Source of the DNA: Alentia gelatinosa
Lineage: Eukaryota; Annelida; Polychaeta; Phyllodocida; Polynoidae
DNA length: 64,000 bases
NCBI GenBank assembly: GCA_950022655.1
Contig: OX465579.1
Span: forward strand, 74,039,193-74,103,192
Direction: 5' to 3'
Position 1 is the stretch's first letter. The number at the start of each line of letters is the position of its first letter. Of this stretch, positions 1-12,389 are shown one piece after another. A program made the position numbers and the translations under genes. The notes under the pieces are model-generated. The model had not been told where the DNA came from. It saw only the letters and a program-made list of their open reading frames with translations, and ran no database searches.

Positions 1-131
1 CTAGATGAACCAGACACCTAATTTCTGATTTATTAGACAGTGTCCATATTTCAGCCAAATCTAATTTCAAGGACACTCTTGTTGGCTTGTAGGGTCACAA
101 CCCCCACCTTTGGTATTGACACAGGTATCCC

Positions 132-236
132 GGCGTTTACACTATACGATTCTGGCCGGCGATTCAGGTATTTTGCACCTCCTGACGACCTTCAGTTATA
201 AAATGATAGAAATCGTAATCGTCTAATGTAAACGCC
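132..236. mobile_element. Short palindromic MITE, family 1
   Basis: TIRs GGCGTTTACACTATACGATT (133-152) and its near-complement ending TGTAAACGCC at 236 bound 105 bp. The left 50 bp (CGGCGATTC.. TATTTTGCACC) match the element at 49,262-49,373, which makes this a family and not a single palindrome. No ORF; no clear target duplication. Confidence 0.75.
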
Positions 237-515
237 AAGCGCGTGGTAACTGCAGATCGTCTGATTACATCAGATTATACAATTAGGCACCACCTGACGA
301 CTATTGCACATGCTCTGATGCCCGCAACTATTTCAAGCGGGCTCGAATTAGTCTTCTACACGGGCGGCGATTCTGTGAAAACTGTCGTCAATGTAAACGG
401 TCGGGTGCATTTTGGGATTGACGACTTTTGCGGCGGACATTGCCACCACCTGACAAATACTGGCTTGACGATATACATTTGCCATGTATTAATAGGTGTC
501 TAATGTAAACATCGG
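237..515. repeat. Broken relatives of MITE family 1
   Basis: Fragments of the same vocabulary recur: GGCGGCGATTCTG near 365, GTCAATGTAAACGG near 388, CACCACCTGAC twice, and CTAATGTAAAC near 500. This suggests nested or decayed copies. The 86-residue frame across it has no recognisable content. Confidence 0.45.
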
Positions 516-1118
516 GATATAGGAGATAAGTCGGAGAGGTACACTGGACAAACTTGACAAGGGGCACAAATATAAAGAACAAAAGAAGAAAAGTAAAGCC
601 ATGCATGCACAATTTTCGAAGTAACGTATTAGGAGTTACATCGTATTAATTTCGAGGAAGGACATCAACAAAGTTCCAGTTCGTTAGCCATCACTTAAGC
701 ATCCATTTTATATGCACTATCTTGTACTGCTTAAAATCCTTCAATTTATTGATCCAAAATTTAAGGTAAAAGCAAACGCAAGACTGATTGTGTGTCATTA
801 TTGATAGGCCATACCTGGGGATGTGTTTTGTGGTTTAAAGTATGACACAAGAACGTCCAAAATGATAACCGAGACCGGAAGCTGCTCGCCGGTCTCTGCA
901 CGTTTCCGCTCTTCGCACTATGTCCTGGTTTATCATGAATGGTGCCAGTTGTAGCCTATATATCATTATATACCTATGGCCGTTTGACCCACACATACTG
1001 CCCGCTGCTACCCATGACGTTTCTATAACTGTACGTCAAACTTTGACGTACGGGGTATGTAATCACGTGACTAGCTAAATTTTCGCCATTTTTAGGTATA
1101 TAATAATACGAAAACGGG

Positions 1119-1236
1119 CTGTCTTAGTGCGTCAAAATACTTGGTAAAATCATTAATTAGATACACCCCACTGCCTTCGGCATCCGGATGTATCTGATCG
1201 ATAATTTTACCGCGTATTTTTGACGTACGAAGACAG
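1119..1236. mobile_element. 118-bp hairpin MITE
   Basis: Arms of about 47 bp: the left starts CTGTCTTAGTGCGTCAAAAT and the right ends TTTTTGACGTACGAAGACAG. They pair almost throughout around a small loop (CTGCCTTCGGCA). No coding. The TACGTCAAA/TTTGACGTA words also occur in a perfect 20-bp palindrome at about 1,031-1,051, so related sequence lies next to it. Confidence 0.8.
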
Positions 1237-2235
1237 TATAGTGCCCTGAGCAGATGACCGAAGGTATCTCATTTATCATTTGTACTTAAGTTTTTTTTTC
1301 TTCTTAAACCTTTGATAGCTGATATGCGAATTGGTTATTGAGGTATTATTAACCAGCTCATATGGACTGTTGTAGATTTGATTTGGTTCTCTAGAGAGGT
1401 ATCTATGTAGGAAGTACAGTATCACGTGTTTATATGTTTTCTGTCTCAAGTCTCAATAGGATCTCGCTTTTATGAGTCCTCAACTGCAGTCTGTATAGGA
1501 TCCCAGAGGGTGGAGTAAATTCTTAGTACGAATGCTAGAAATGTAGTGTTTGTTCGGGAACATCGGCTTGCCAAAGAGGTCTTTTTAGCCAAACGTCTTA
1601 TGAACCATACTTTCTAGTCACACGTCTTATAAACCATAAATATGGTATGAGAGAGAAACGTGATGGTATTGTCAGAAACCAGAGATGGTGTTTTCTGTGT
1701 TTTTCCTTTACATGTTCGAATCCAATTCCTGCCATGCGCCTTTCGCTTGAATTCACCCCATCCTCTCCCAAAGGCATAGACTTATTCTGGCAAACAGTCA
1801 AGCAGGCAATTTAGTTTACACATTGACTAACCATGGATAACATGTCTTAGGGTAATTTACGTAAGCCTTTGTTACGAGGACCGTCTGAACACAAGAGGCC
1901 TTATGTATAGAGTCCCCTTGACATTATGATACACATATGTGGAGGGGTGATTGTCTCACCTGTTGTATTCCTATAGACTCGATGTACTACACAATATACT
2001 ACCTTTGCCTCTCATCGTCTTTCAAGAGTTCTAGTGGTTGGGTTCGCTGTTGTTGTTTAATATCTTACATATGAACACAGTGTTTCACCTCACGGTTTGA
2101 TTTATAACCAACAACGTTGCGTATTCTAGTAATTTTGTCTGACGTAGAAAACTCACCCGTGATTGAATGCGGACTACGACCTGTCGATGACGGGGCCTGG
2201 CGCACGCTGAGAAGGTTTATAATGCACGCCCGGGG

Positions 2236-2274
2236 GACGTGGCCAACACGTACCGCACACGTGTGGCTCACGTG
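2236..2274. promoter_or_regulatory. Cluster of ACGTG words with two CACGTG E-boxes
   Basis: CACGTG at 2,258-2,263 and 2,269-2,274 with ACGTGG and ACACGT just upstream, in a locally GC-rich patch (about 2,150-2,450). bHLH factors bind such sites, but no adjacent gene is identified. Confidence 0.25.
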
Positions 2275-2830
2275 CAGGCTACTTAGCTAAATGAGGCGCC
2301 GGCTGAGGCTGGATCTTCATGCTGGAGGGCGCCCCATGGGCCCTAGGGTCACCCATCCCTGTCTAATGTACACTTTGTCTGGTGCTGCTTCTGTGCCGCC
2401 TAGGGTCCTGCCTCTTACCCGAGCGGCGCCGTCCCATAATAACCTGATGCTGTTTTCATCGGACTGCTTTCTCATAGAGCTGCCCATATATCATGTCTGT
2501 GAGGTGGCGATATAGGGGGTAGGTTATAGACCAGACTAGTCTACTTTTAAAGCTAATTATTACCATGTCGAATGGGATTAGCTAAGATTAATATCAATAT
2601 TAATGTGTGGTGTGATGCTTCTGTTTACTCTCCGTACAAGTTGGCTACACATAATCATCGACCCTGGAACAAAAGGGCCATCGACTCTGTGCCATGTATA
2701 CTCTAGCGGTTCGCTTAGTGTCAGAGATCATATCTACCCGTTTACAAATGATCAGTGAGGAACATGGTCGTCAAGTGGTGTTAGGTTGCGTAACATGGGA
2801 ATAATTCGTCCTCGGCCTGAAAGTTTTATC

Positions 2831-2949
2831 CCCGTTTCCACCTGACGATTATGCGCCCTAAACGTGTCAAATAGTCGGCGGGTGGTGCTTATACCCATTA
2901 CCAGCAAGGCTGAAAGCGTCCGGTTGCCAGAATCGTCAAGTGAAAACGT
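2831..2949. mobile_element. 119-bp TIR element
   Basis: CCGTTTCCACCTGACGATTA on the left is mirrored by AATCGTCAAGTGAAAACG on the right. The end resembles MITE family 1 and the larger elements at 12,390 and 32,393. A 27-base stretch in its loop (2,888-2,914) recurs exactly at 7,412-7,438. Confidence 0.65.
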
Positions 2950-3891
2950 CGCATTAGGCCAATGACTTTGGAGCTTTCATCATCTAGGCTGGTCCAACAC
3001 TTCATTTCAGCTGAACGGTCCAGATCGTTTGCAATATTTCAAACAGAGACAACTTCAGTGTCATTTATCCAGTGTTTACTTTATCACCTATTATTACACT
3101 GTCAAATCATTTTTCGGTTAATTTCGATACATTGACAACAAAAGGAAGTTATACAGTTTTGAACGAAATGGTTTCCCAGGAAGTTGTTAAAAGAACACCC
3201 ATCAGTGCAACCTATTATGGGGAAATTATTTGTATTCCCCTAATTTAGATAGATCACCCCACGCATGGCGGTCGTTCTATCCTTTCCCTTTCGCCGGATG
3301 CCGATGTTGCCTAATCATCTCCCAAACGCCATCCCCCTATCATTCGTGGAAATTGTCCTTAAATACTTCTCATGGATGTGAAAAAGAGTGAAAATGTACC
3401 CATGTGATACATCATTACGCTATCCCTGACTCTCGTGGGCCATCTATATGATCCTACGGTTGCTGGCAATATGCACCAGAGGTGGGATACGACACCCCGT
3501 ACTACAGTGCATGACAGTGAATGGTAAGAGCTCTCAGTGTGTCCCAATTGTCTGGTGCAATCCGCATAACTCTAAAGCCCACACGACCGTGGCCGATTAT
3601 TGCCGATCCGACTCTACCCAACGCATTACCCGATGCTCTACCCATACTGGTGAAATAAGAAGAGAGAAGTGAGTTGGGAAGATAAAATTTAATAGGTATA
3701 GTAGATAAATTTGATGAGAACAATTTTATTATGTAATTATATGATTTTGTGATTTAAAAAATTTGAATGAATTGATAAATGATGTTAGCGGATGAGAAAA
3801 TATAAAATGATATGAGGGTTACAAATTATCAAAATTTTGATGTTGGGTGGGTGGGTACAAATTGAGATAATTTGGATGTGTGTGTAACGGT

Positions 3892-4290
3892 GAAGAAGAA
3901 GAAGAAGAAGAAGAAGAAGAAGAAGAAGAAGAAGAAGAAGAAGAAGAAGAAGAAGAAGAAGAAGAAGAAGAAGAAGAAGAAGAAGAAGAAGAAGAAGAAG
4001 AAGAAGAAGAAGAAGAAGAAGAAGAAGAAGAAGAAGAAGAAGAAGAAGAAGAAGAAGAAGAAGAAGAAGAAGAAGAAGAAGAAGAAGAAGAAGAAGAAGA
4101 AGAAGAAGAAGAAGAAGAAGAAGAAGAAGAAGAAGAAGAAGAAGAAGAAGAAGAAGAAGAAGAAGAAGAAGAAGAAGAAGAAGAAGAAGAAGAAGAAGAA
4201 GAAGAAGAAGAAGAAGAAGAAGAAGAAGAAGAAGAAGAAGAAGAAGAAGAAGAAGAAGAAGAAGAAGAAGAAGAAGAAGAAGAAGAAGAA
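3892..4290 (+). repeat. Perfect (GAA)133 microsatellite
   Basis: 399 uninterrupted bases of GAA, purine on + and pyrimidine on -. Long GAA.TTC tracts form triplex (H-DNA) and can block replication and transcription. All frames read as single-residue runs (Lys, Glu, Arg), which are not genes. Confidence 0.98.
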
Positions 4291-4336
4291 GGAAGCGGAT
4301 GGGTTTATGGGTAGAGGTACTTAAATAGACCGTAGG

Positions 4337-4744
4337 CAGAGGAGGTGTGAAGCGTAGCGCCCCCTATACCAAGCCGACTCATATATGCGGTCGCGGCAGG
4401 CTTTGAGCGCCACTTTCAAACATGACAGCAGAGGGGAAGGAGCTCTGGACAATGCACTGTATCTGGCTATATCAAGCCCTAGCCTATGAGAAATAAGGCT
4501 GTATCCAACAACACCAAACAGCCATAAAACGTGGAGCTCTATTGAGCTCTATTGTGGTTTGGAGTACATTAGATATCACTCTATCAATATCTGAAAAGAT
4601 TTTTGATAGAGCTCTAACAGTTTGTATGTAGTAGCTGTTACTAGTTAGCCTATTTTTGCTATATTTTTGCATCGGAATCTCCATCAGCTGTTATTTGTAA
4701 CCATGCCAAAACAATAGGGGGCACTGCGCTTCACACCTCCTCTG
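4337..4744. mobile_element. 408-bp TIR element
   Basis: The left end CAGAGGAGGTGTGAAGCGTA is mirrored by TGCGCTTCACACCTCCTCTG at the right end, for about 31 bp with few mismatches. The CAG...CTG termini suggest hAT-like ends. The interior is AT-rich without a convincing ORF, so it is non-autonomous. It begins 46 bp after the GAA tract. Confidence 0.8.
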
Positions 4745-6759
4745 GAGTTGTGTTCAGGTGTTGAGTTTATAGAGTATTCGTCAGGTGGGGGGAGCGGCAA
4801 TGAGGAGGCCTGTCACATACGTAACACTAATTCGTCGCATCGACGACAATGGGTGACACTCAAGTTGATGTACGCACTCCACTGACACTATCTATGCCCC
4901 GCAGCAGTTGTGGGTCATTATATATACGCATGTGGGATATGACCAAATCAGCCTGATTGCAATCTTGTTTATGAACGCACTTCACCAAACCACATCGAGC
5001 CAATTAATCAGTCTTGGTGGTATCCTCCTGATTAATGTGCACGTCTGATACACCTCGAAGGGAGACAGAGGAGATAAAAGCTTTGACAATGGTGTCCGGA
5101 TATCTTGAGTAGATAAAATCTATCAAACTTTGCATTATTTTGTATAAAAAGACCCTGCTTTGCTTGTTACCCAGCCTGTGGTACAGCCCGCAGATTTGAA
5201 TTGGGTTGTAGGATGAGGATATCATAAACCAACACAATTGTATTCATTTTGATCATCGGGAAGGTAATAATCAGAGATAAAGTTGAAGTGTCTTTTAGCC
5301 CTTACACTAGTCTTCTCAGCTATACTAGTCCAGCTCAACATTACCAACCCAATCGGTTGCCTAAATATTCTCTTGTAATTTACTGGGTTTAATACACATT
5401 ATATTTAACAAGGCGCGAATGCCTGCATAAAGCGGAAAACGCTTACCAATATCCTAGAGAGGCTATTGCGATGTGAAGTAGCTTCTTGGGAGATTACGCC
5501 AGAAGCCAAAGCAGTTTTGAGTACGGCGAATAGGAAGGACCCCCTGCTCTTCATTTGTAGATGCCTGAAATAGAGGCGTTGGTAGTTCCTGTAACCCTAT
5601 CATTTTGCTAATTATCTCTCTAGTGGAAGGCCGATTAGTAAGGTCAAGACTCGAATGTGGCGTAGGTGTTCTAGCGGATGATTTGCTGATTAAAACTAAA
5701 TTTGATTACACTGCGTGGGTTTATTTTAGACTGAAGATGTTGCGTCTTTCTCGTTTTTTTTCTTTTACTGCTAGGCTTGTGTGAGCTGCTCAGTAGCCTG
5801 CTCACGTGACCAGCATCATCCACCCATCACAGCCCTTGCCTTTATGGTTTTGGGACAACCTCCTATGAAGCCTGACTACCTTTTGGCTGCTGCTACGTGC
5901 AGATCACGTACCCTATATCCAAACTACTCCCTAGTGACTTGCACCACCTGCTGGTCAGCCACTTCTCAGGGCGCAGATAGGTACACATGGCCTACCCTAA
6001 AGAGGGGACCATAGAACCTGGTAGGGTATTCAGAATGACCATTGACATAAGCCTACACTATCCCTCAGTTCCGCTAACACTCTCAACTATTTTTGACCTA
6101 TGACTACATTATTTTACCACCTAATTGACTCTCTCATAAACTGGACAACCTTGAAATGAAGTTGGGGAAAGGTATTCATAACCTTTCCACCAACATATAT
6201 ACAGATGTTTTTTGTTGTCAAGACAAATGTCTATACCTTTCTATGATAAATAGCAATAGTAGTTTTATCTCGCTCCCGTTTAAATTGTTGCCTTCGAGAT
6301 AAATGTCATTTGACAAGCATTAAAGGATAACAACATGACATTTATTCAAAACTAGTTGGTTTCAATTAGTTCCGTCGAGTATGTGCATTTTATTGTCATC
6401 CAGACACAGAAAATGTTTGGCGAATTATTTAACTGTGTTTGTGAATATGAATTCTGATGGTTGCTTATCCTTTATCAAATTCCATTATACTGCTGAGTAT
6501 GAGTAAAGCTTCACATGAGTAAAGCTTAGAATTGTGTCTAGTTACTCGTTACCTGTTTCTCAGGCATTATCTTTTACTTTTGATTATCAGTCTTGCATTT
6601 GATCATTTTCCTTATCATATAAAGGATTATAATCAAGTTTCTCGTTTCCCAGGTTTTAATATTTCCAGCAGATTCATCTCTGAGTTAAATATTTGTTCAT
6701 AATTCTTATGCTAGGTATTTTATACGTCTCTATTGGGTATTTTATCTCCTACTCATTTA
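4745..6759. other. Spacer, nothing recognised
   Basis: Short, unrelated frames only; no TIR, RNA gene or splice-bounded open block stands out. Confidence 0.4.
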
Positions 6760-7210
6760 AATCCCCTCACCACTGGCAAGACCATCCCGCTCAACACATT
6801 CTAAACAACATATGACCCCCTTCCACACCTTCCTTTACTACTCCAGCGACACCCACTGGTCCATCAACAATTATATCTTCAACTTAAAATACTCCATCAA
6901 ATTAGAGAAATTAGAACGTAACAATACACCCACACTCTGATGTACACAATCCTCTTACCTCACATTTACCAATATCTGAAACCAATCCTTCACCATATCC
7001 CCTCCTACCCACCGTTTTTCTCACACTTCCCACCATAGCTCCAACCACACCTTCCACATACGACCAGCGTTTCTACCTCGCATTCACTCCAAAACATTAG
7101 CATTTTATTTCATCGGCCATGCATTTCCTCTCTCACATCAAATACAACTGCACCCACGCCTTGACCCGCATTTTAAACCGTACCCACACACCGCTGACAC
7201 CTGCAGAGAA
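6760..7210. other. C/A-rich, G-poor segment without genes
   Basis: The + strand is strongly depleted in G with many CCACACC-type words. No ORF of note; strand-skewed spacer. Confidence 0.5.
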
Positions 7211-7411
7211 AGACCTGGGCTTTTAGAGGGTCATGGCTTTCTGTCTCTCCGGGATCTATCACGCTATTTGATATGTAGCACTGACACCTCGAAAACAGTC
7301 AAGCATCTCACGTATTTTTATCCCGAAGCCTATGAAGACACTTCTCCATGTCTCGCCCTCAGGAGACCATCCTCTCCTTTTCCACTCGCCCCTCAGATTA
7401 TCTTCGAGTTA

Positions 7412-7438
7412 CTTATACCCATTACCAGCAAGGCTGAA
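7412..7438. repeat. Exact 27-bp match to the loop of the element at 2,831
   Basis: Begins CTTATACCCATTACCAGCAA and is identical to 2,888-2,914. TIRs are not evident around this copy. It may be the remains of a larger shared element. Confidence 0.7.
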
Positions 7439-7939
7439 TGATCACTTAATGCTGGCAAGTGCTTCTCGGTTGGTAGTTGAGTGTAAGCTATAGTCCAGAC
7501 AAAATAAGCTAAAAAGGAGCCTAACAGGCCGCAAAAAGCAATGACATTCACCTCAGAAAATCCTACACAATGCCAGTCTTTGGGGGACTGGCAGAAAGTG
7601 GCATGAATATGAGGACCAATATATTGGATGATATGTATGTTTAACTCTTTCAGTCCCAAATAATCATATTGGCTAGCATGGGGCATTTTTTAGATAATTT
7701 TTAACATACTATATTCAGTGGTATATTAATAATGAAAATCAGCGCACTTAAAGAGTAAGACATTCAGGGGCAAGCATTATGTTCTCCCAGGAACAATCTA
7801 TACAGAGTATCCAAATATTCTATTGAAGGTCAAAGGTCAAAGATTATACAAGTTCATAAATCTTTATAATCAATATGGATTAGATATTATTTTGAAACCT
7901 TTCCAAGCTATAACACTATAGTTTTTATTCAAATGGAAT

Positions 7940-8760
7940 GCCATTGTCACGCAATATTTCAGTTAGAATGTTAGGATATGTTTTTATTTTCATATTTGGT
8001 TGCCATGATATCCAATCCCTCTATTTTTCATGTAAAGACAGAATTCTTTTCTCGAGAACTTTCTTTGATAACTTGATTCTAATAATGTCAAGCGCTCAAT
8101 CATTAAGGTTATGCCTGTTTCAAGAGTTTTTTTTATTAAAGGGTATTTCACAAACATGCACCATATTCCAGGTATTGTATCTAATTCCATATTTGATTGT
8201 CATAGCAACCATTCCTTCTCTCCCAGGAAAAAGTGGGGTTTTTTCTAAGATTTCAAATAGTGGCATACTGTTAACATCTAAGAATATACACTTGTGTATA
8301 TATGTAACTATTTAGAGGTAACAATGTAGTCGTTTTTAAGTTCTTGGGTTGTAATAGCAACCTTCTAGACATGGTTGCTCTGATTTTCTTTCAGGAGAAT
8401 CAATAAAATCGGGCTATTTTTCCAAATAGGAAGAGGTCTTTTCCATAACCTTCTAAACTTAGCATAAGAGCGTTGTCACAGGTGTACCTGACCAATAATT
8501 CACCAAAATGCTGAAAAAAACAACACACTATTTTAGATATATGTTATGACTGTTTCAAGTATTTTCAAGTAATTTAGATGATAAGTACCATATCCCATTA
8601 GGTGCTGCATTTAAATTCATATTTGGTTGCCATGACAACTATTCCTTCTAGTTTTCATCTAAAAGCGGGTTTTTTTCAAATGGTTTATTACAAAATCTAT
8701 GATTTCGAATGATAAGAAATCACCCTTTATGGTAAACACTTCTTGTGAATTCTCCAATGG
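7940..8760. repeat. Degenerate tandem repeat array
   Basis: CATATTTGGTTGCCATGA near 7,990 recurs in varied form near 8,188 (CATATTTGATTGTCATAGCA), in part near 8,352, and near 8,618. Accompanying phrases (CCATTCCTTCT, GGGTTTTTTC, CTGTTTCAAG) come in the same order. Period is roughly 165-270 bp. The 125-residue frame here is a by-product. Confidence 0.6.
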
Positions 8761-9244
8761 CTATCTATAAGTGAATAAGTGACATATTAACTGAACAACA
8801 ATGTCTGTCCTGCAGTAAATTGAAGTTAATATATCATTGAATACTGATATTTATTTACATAAACCCTATGTAAATATGTAATTATAGATTCTAAAGGACA
8901 AATGTAGTGTGCAGCAACAAAATAAATCTAAACATTCCTGACACAAGTGAGGATGATTTGTACATTTTGGTGAACCATTTGCAATAGAACCTTTGTACAA
9001 AGCAATGGGGCCTTTTTCCCCAGCAGAGGTAATGTTTCGTGTGTATTTTGTTGTATCATGAACACTAGGAAAGCCTTGTTGTTCCGTTTAACTTTATGGC
9101 AGCTGATTTACCAATATTGTACACATTAAAGGTCTTGTCACAGCTTAGTATTGCATCGGTAAACATAATGTACTTGCATTATTATCATTCTCATTCCTTA
9201 TCTTAGAACTAGCTTCGGTTGTAATTTGTTCCTTTCCTGAGAAA

Positions 9245-9300
9245 CCTCAACAGGAAAGCCTCAACAGGAAAGCCTCAACAGGAAAGCCTCAACAGGAAAG
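9245..9300. repeat. Four perfect 14-bp units CCTCAACAGGAAAG
   Basis: Head-to-tail and identical, in otherwise unique sequence. A small young minisatellite. Confidence 0.95.
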
Positions 9301-11612
9301 CGGAAGAATCCTGTGACGAAAAGGTTTTTAACCACATTTTATCCCCTTGGTAATGACAGGACTGAAGATGCAGTAGTTAGGCTAGTCACTTTGCTTCAAA
9401 GAGCTGGTCTGGTTTGAAATGGACTGGATTTACTCAGAATTGAGACAACCTTGAATTCGGTTCTTAGCTAGAACTCTTTTTTCACTTCTAGCAGAAAAGC
9501 TTTTAGGTTGGCTACTTCTATTATACTTATACTAGACACGTTAAGCTTTGTAGAGTGACCTTAATATCCGAACACAAACCAAATCAAATGCTGGTTTCCT
9601 ATCATTCCTCCATCCCTTGTTGGGATATCCTTTATATAACAGGTATGCACAGTGGTTGTGCAGTATGCCACTAAGTGTTTTAAGATATAATTCTTAGTGC
9701 CCAATTGTGTTGAACATTGATTCATTTGTGTCAGTCATCTTAAATAGTGTTTCTAACTCAATTCAAATTAGAAATGTAGAATTGGCCATAGTGGAATTAT
9801 TCAAATCTGACCTACTTCCACCACTTGGTATATTTTTATGGAATATAGGTTATTCTGATGTGAATGCCGCTGGATTGAAATCTATTGGTTTTTGTGGCAG
9901 GTCAAACCTTATTTTGACTGGACTACTATGTCAAATTTCCCTCCTGGAACTCACGTTAGGGATCTATGATGTCAGTCAGCTTTCTCATGAGGGAAGGGAT
10001 TAGTAAAAGAGGAGTTGTTAATATATGTTAGTGGATGTGGAAGTGGAAGTAGAAAGGTACTCATCATGTAGGACGCATGGAAAAATAGCCTTTAGGCGCT
10101 ATCTTGGGTACTTCATCTATGGTCATCGCAATGAGAGTAGTCACAAAGTCTGAGGAGGACGAGAGATGAGGGGCATCATGTTCTCTGATAATAAGTTCAC
10201 GTGACCCTCCTAAAGACACCAGATCATGCATTAAGGTGCGAAGCTGAGGTCTATGAGGACTGGGAACGGGCGATAAAAGGGGGATTATCCATATATATGG
10301 ACGAGGAGAGATGAGAGACTACGTATAGTAAAGGACCAAGATGTGGGTATGTTCCGAGTGATGGGAGCATAGAGAAGAAACTACTTGCGAATAGCCAGTG
10401 AATAATTAAAAAGCATCTACAGTTAATGATGATTTGAGCATGCGAAGTAAGCATTATGGACGATGGTCTAATGAAGGCAAGACGGTGATGATAGCTTAAG
10501 AACAAGCTATAATGGAGTAATAATCGGTTATTCTACGATGGCTGTAATATGGGAAACACAGAGGGAGTGATTGATAGTCTAAAATTAAGGATGGTTATGA
10601 GGAACTATAGGAGGAAATGAATTTTGGAAACTGTCACAGTATAGCAACGCGAAGATAACAGATTTGCCTTGGTATTTGAGTCCCATCTAAATTACACCGA
10701 CACGGTAAGTAATATTGTTGAAATGTAAGGTCAATACTGGTCTAGCATTAGACCTATAATGAAAATTGAAAGCCATTCTGTGGGTCTAGGTCAGGAAATG
10801 TCGGTATTGACCCGTTCCCAACTGATGTCTCAGAGTATAAGCTACTATAGAGGGAACTTATGAAAGGTTGGGGTCAGAGCTCGTATCCCATCTAGTTTGA
10901 ATCACGTAGTAATTCGCAATGCGACTCAAACGAGCTTATGAAGCGTATGCTCCATATGGGCTTATGCTTCATATAAACAGATATCCATGTTATCTAAATT
11001 TTCTTTAATCCACCTCGTTATACGTTATCATATTAAAACAAAGTGATTGTCTCTTATGATAAGCAACATGCTCATATCGGGTTATCTGACTTCATTATAT
11101 TTAATCATCTTAAGTTGCTTATAATAATGTAATAACATGTGCAGCGCACCTTATTGTTGCGGTGGGACAGAAGCAGTAGAATTGTCGGCCCAGGGAAGAC
11201 ATTTTGTAAGATAGTAGACCTGTCCCGTTGAATAAGACATGTTCCTCTAAGGTAGGGAAATCCCACTACAAGGCCGCCACAATTTACTTCTCTTTGGAAA
11301 GGACATGTCATAGTGTGTTTACTACTACACAAAGGAGAAGCTGTAGTGAAATCTCATTGCCTCACACAGATGAATGTGATAATCCAGGATATCCGAATAT
11401 TTTCACATTTCATTACTATTTTCTATCATGCTTTTTTAATATTTACCCTTCTACTTTTATAGACATGTTACAATATAGTCAGGCAAACTCCCAGATCTTA
11501 GGGGGTGTCCTGCAAAAAGATAGTTCCTGGACAAGATTGCCTTTTAAACCCTCAGTCTCGTGGAACATCTTCTACAGATATTCTCTACAGATATACATAG
11601 TTAAAAGCCCCA

Positions 11613-11722
11613 AGGCTACAGGCTTCAACTGGGACATCTATTTTGGTACCTTTTTTGGATTTATATTCATAAACCAAGTAACTCAGGCTACAAGTTTCAG
11701 CTAGGACACCTATTTTGGGGTC
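11613..11722. repeat. Direct duplication of about 39 bp, 71-bp period
   Basis: Blocks at 11,613-11,651 and 11,684-11,722 (AGGCTACARGYTTCARCTRG, then ACAYCTATTTTGG) are about 87% alike. On the minus strand they encode similar peptides (KIGVLAETCSL and KIDVPVEACSL) in one 64-residue frame, but no gene structure surrounds them. Confidence 0.7.
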
Positions 11723-12389
11723 TTCTGCTAAGACACTTCTTTGTAGGCCTAGGAGAGTCAGGGAAGATTTTATCAACAAGTATGGGTGAAACTATTAAAG
11801 TTCTTCCTCCAGGACAGTTTTGGATTATCTATGATATTCAACAGAATCTCTCCTGGGAGGAATCCTTGGGCTCCATACTGTCTCCGGATAAAATTATTCA
11901 ACAGGACCCACGCAGTTAAACGCCCCCTGGTTGAAAGTGTGCAGGAAGGTGCTATCCTTACATGTTTGTATTGAATTGACAGGGACTGGGTTTACTCGAA
12001 ATAACCGATTAAGGTATAATTCATACATTTTATTGAAAATGATAGATATATACATAAATAAATAATGATGATGATAACCTGGGACTACCACTAGTCAGTT
12101 TGATCTCCCCAGGATTTCTCCGGTTTTTTTATGAACATTCCACTCGTGAGTTGGGCGCACTCTACAAAGTGAAGTGGAGGGATGTATGTCTGTGTAGCAG
12201 GGGAGAGGGTCAATCCCTGGACACGCCAGACAGCTCTACATGTTAGCTCAGGCCGGCCGTGTGCTGACAGCGGACAGAGTGACAGCACCCAACGACTGAT
12301 GACCCCCGCGAGAGGAAGGCATTGAATACACCTCAGCTGACCGGGCCTGTCGAGCCGGGTGGCCGCTGGACGGCCGGCGACCAGAACGT

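Noticed and set aside
3872..4324. Open frames of about 150 residues reading polylysine or polyglutamate
   Set aside because: They are translations of the perfect GAA microsatellite; every frame is a single-residue run.
9245..9300. CRISPR-like array
   Set aside because: 14-bp units are directly abutting with no spacers, and the sequence is eukaryotic.
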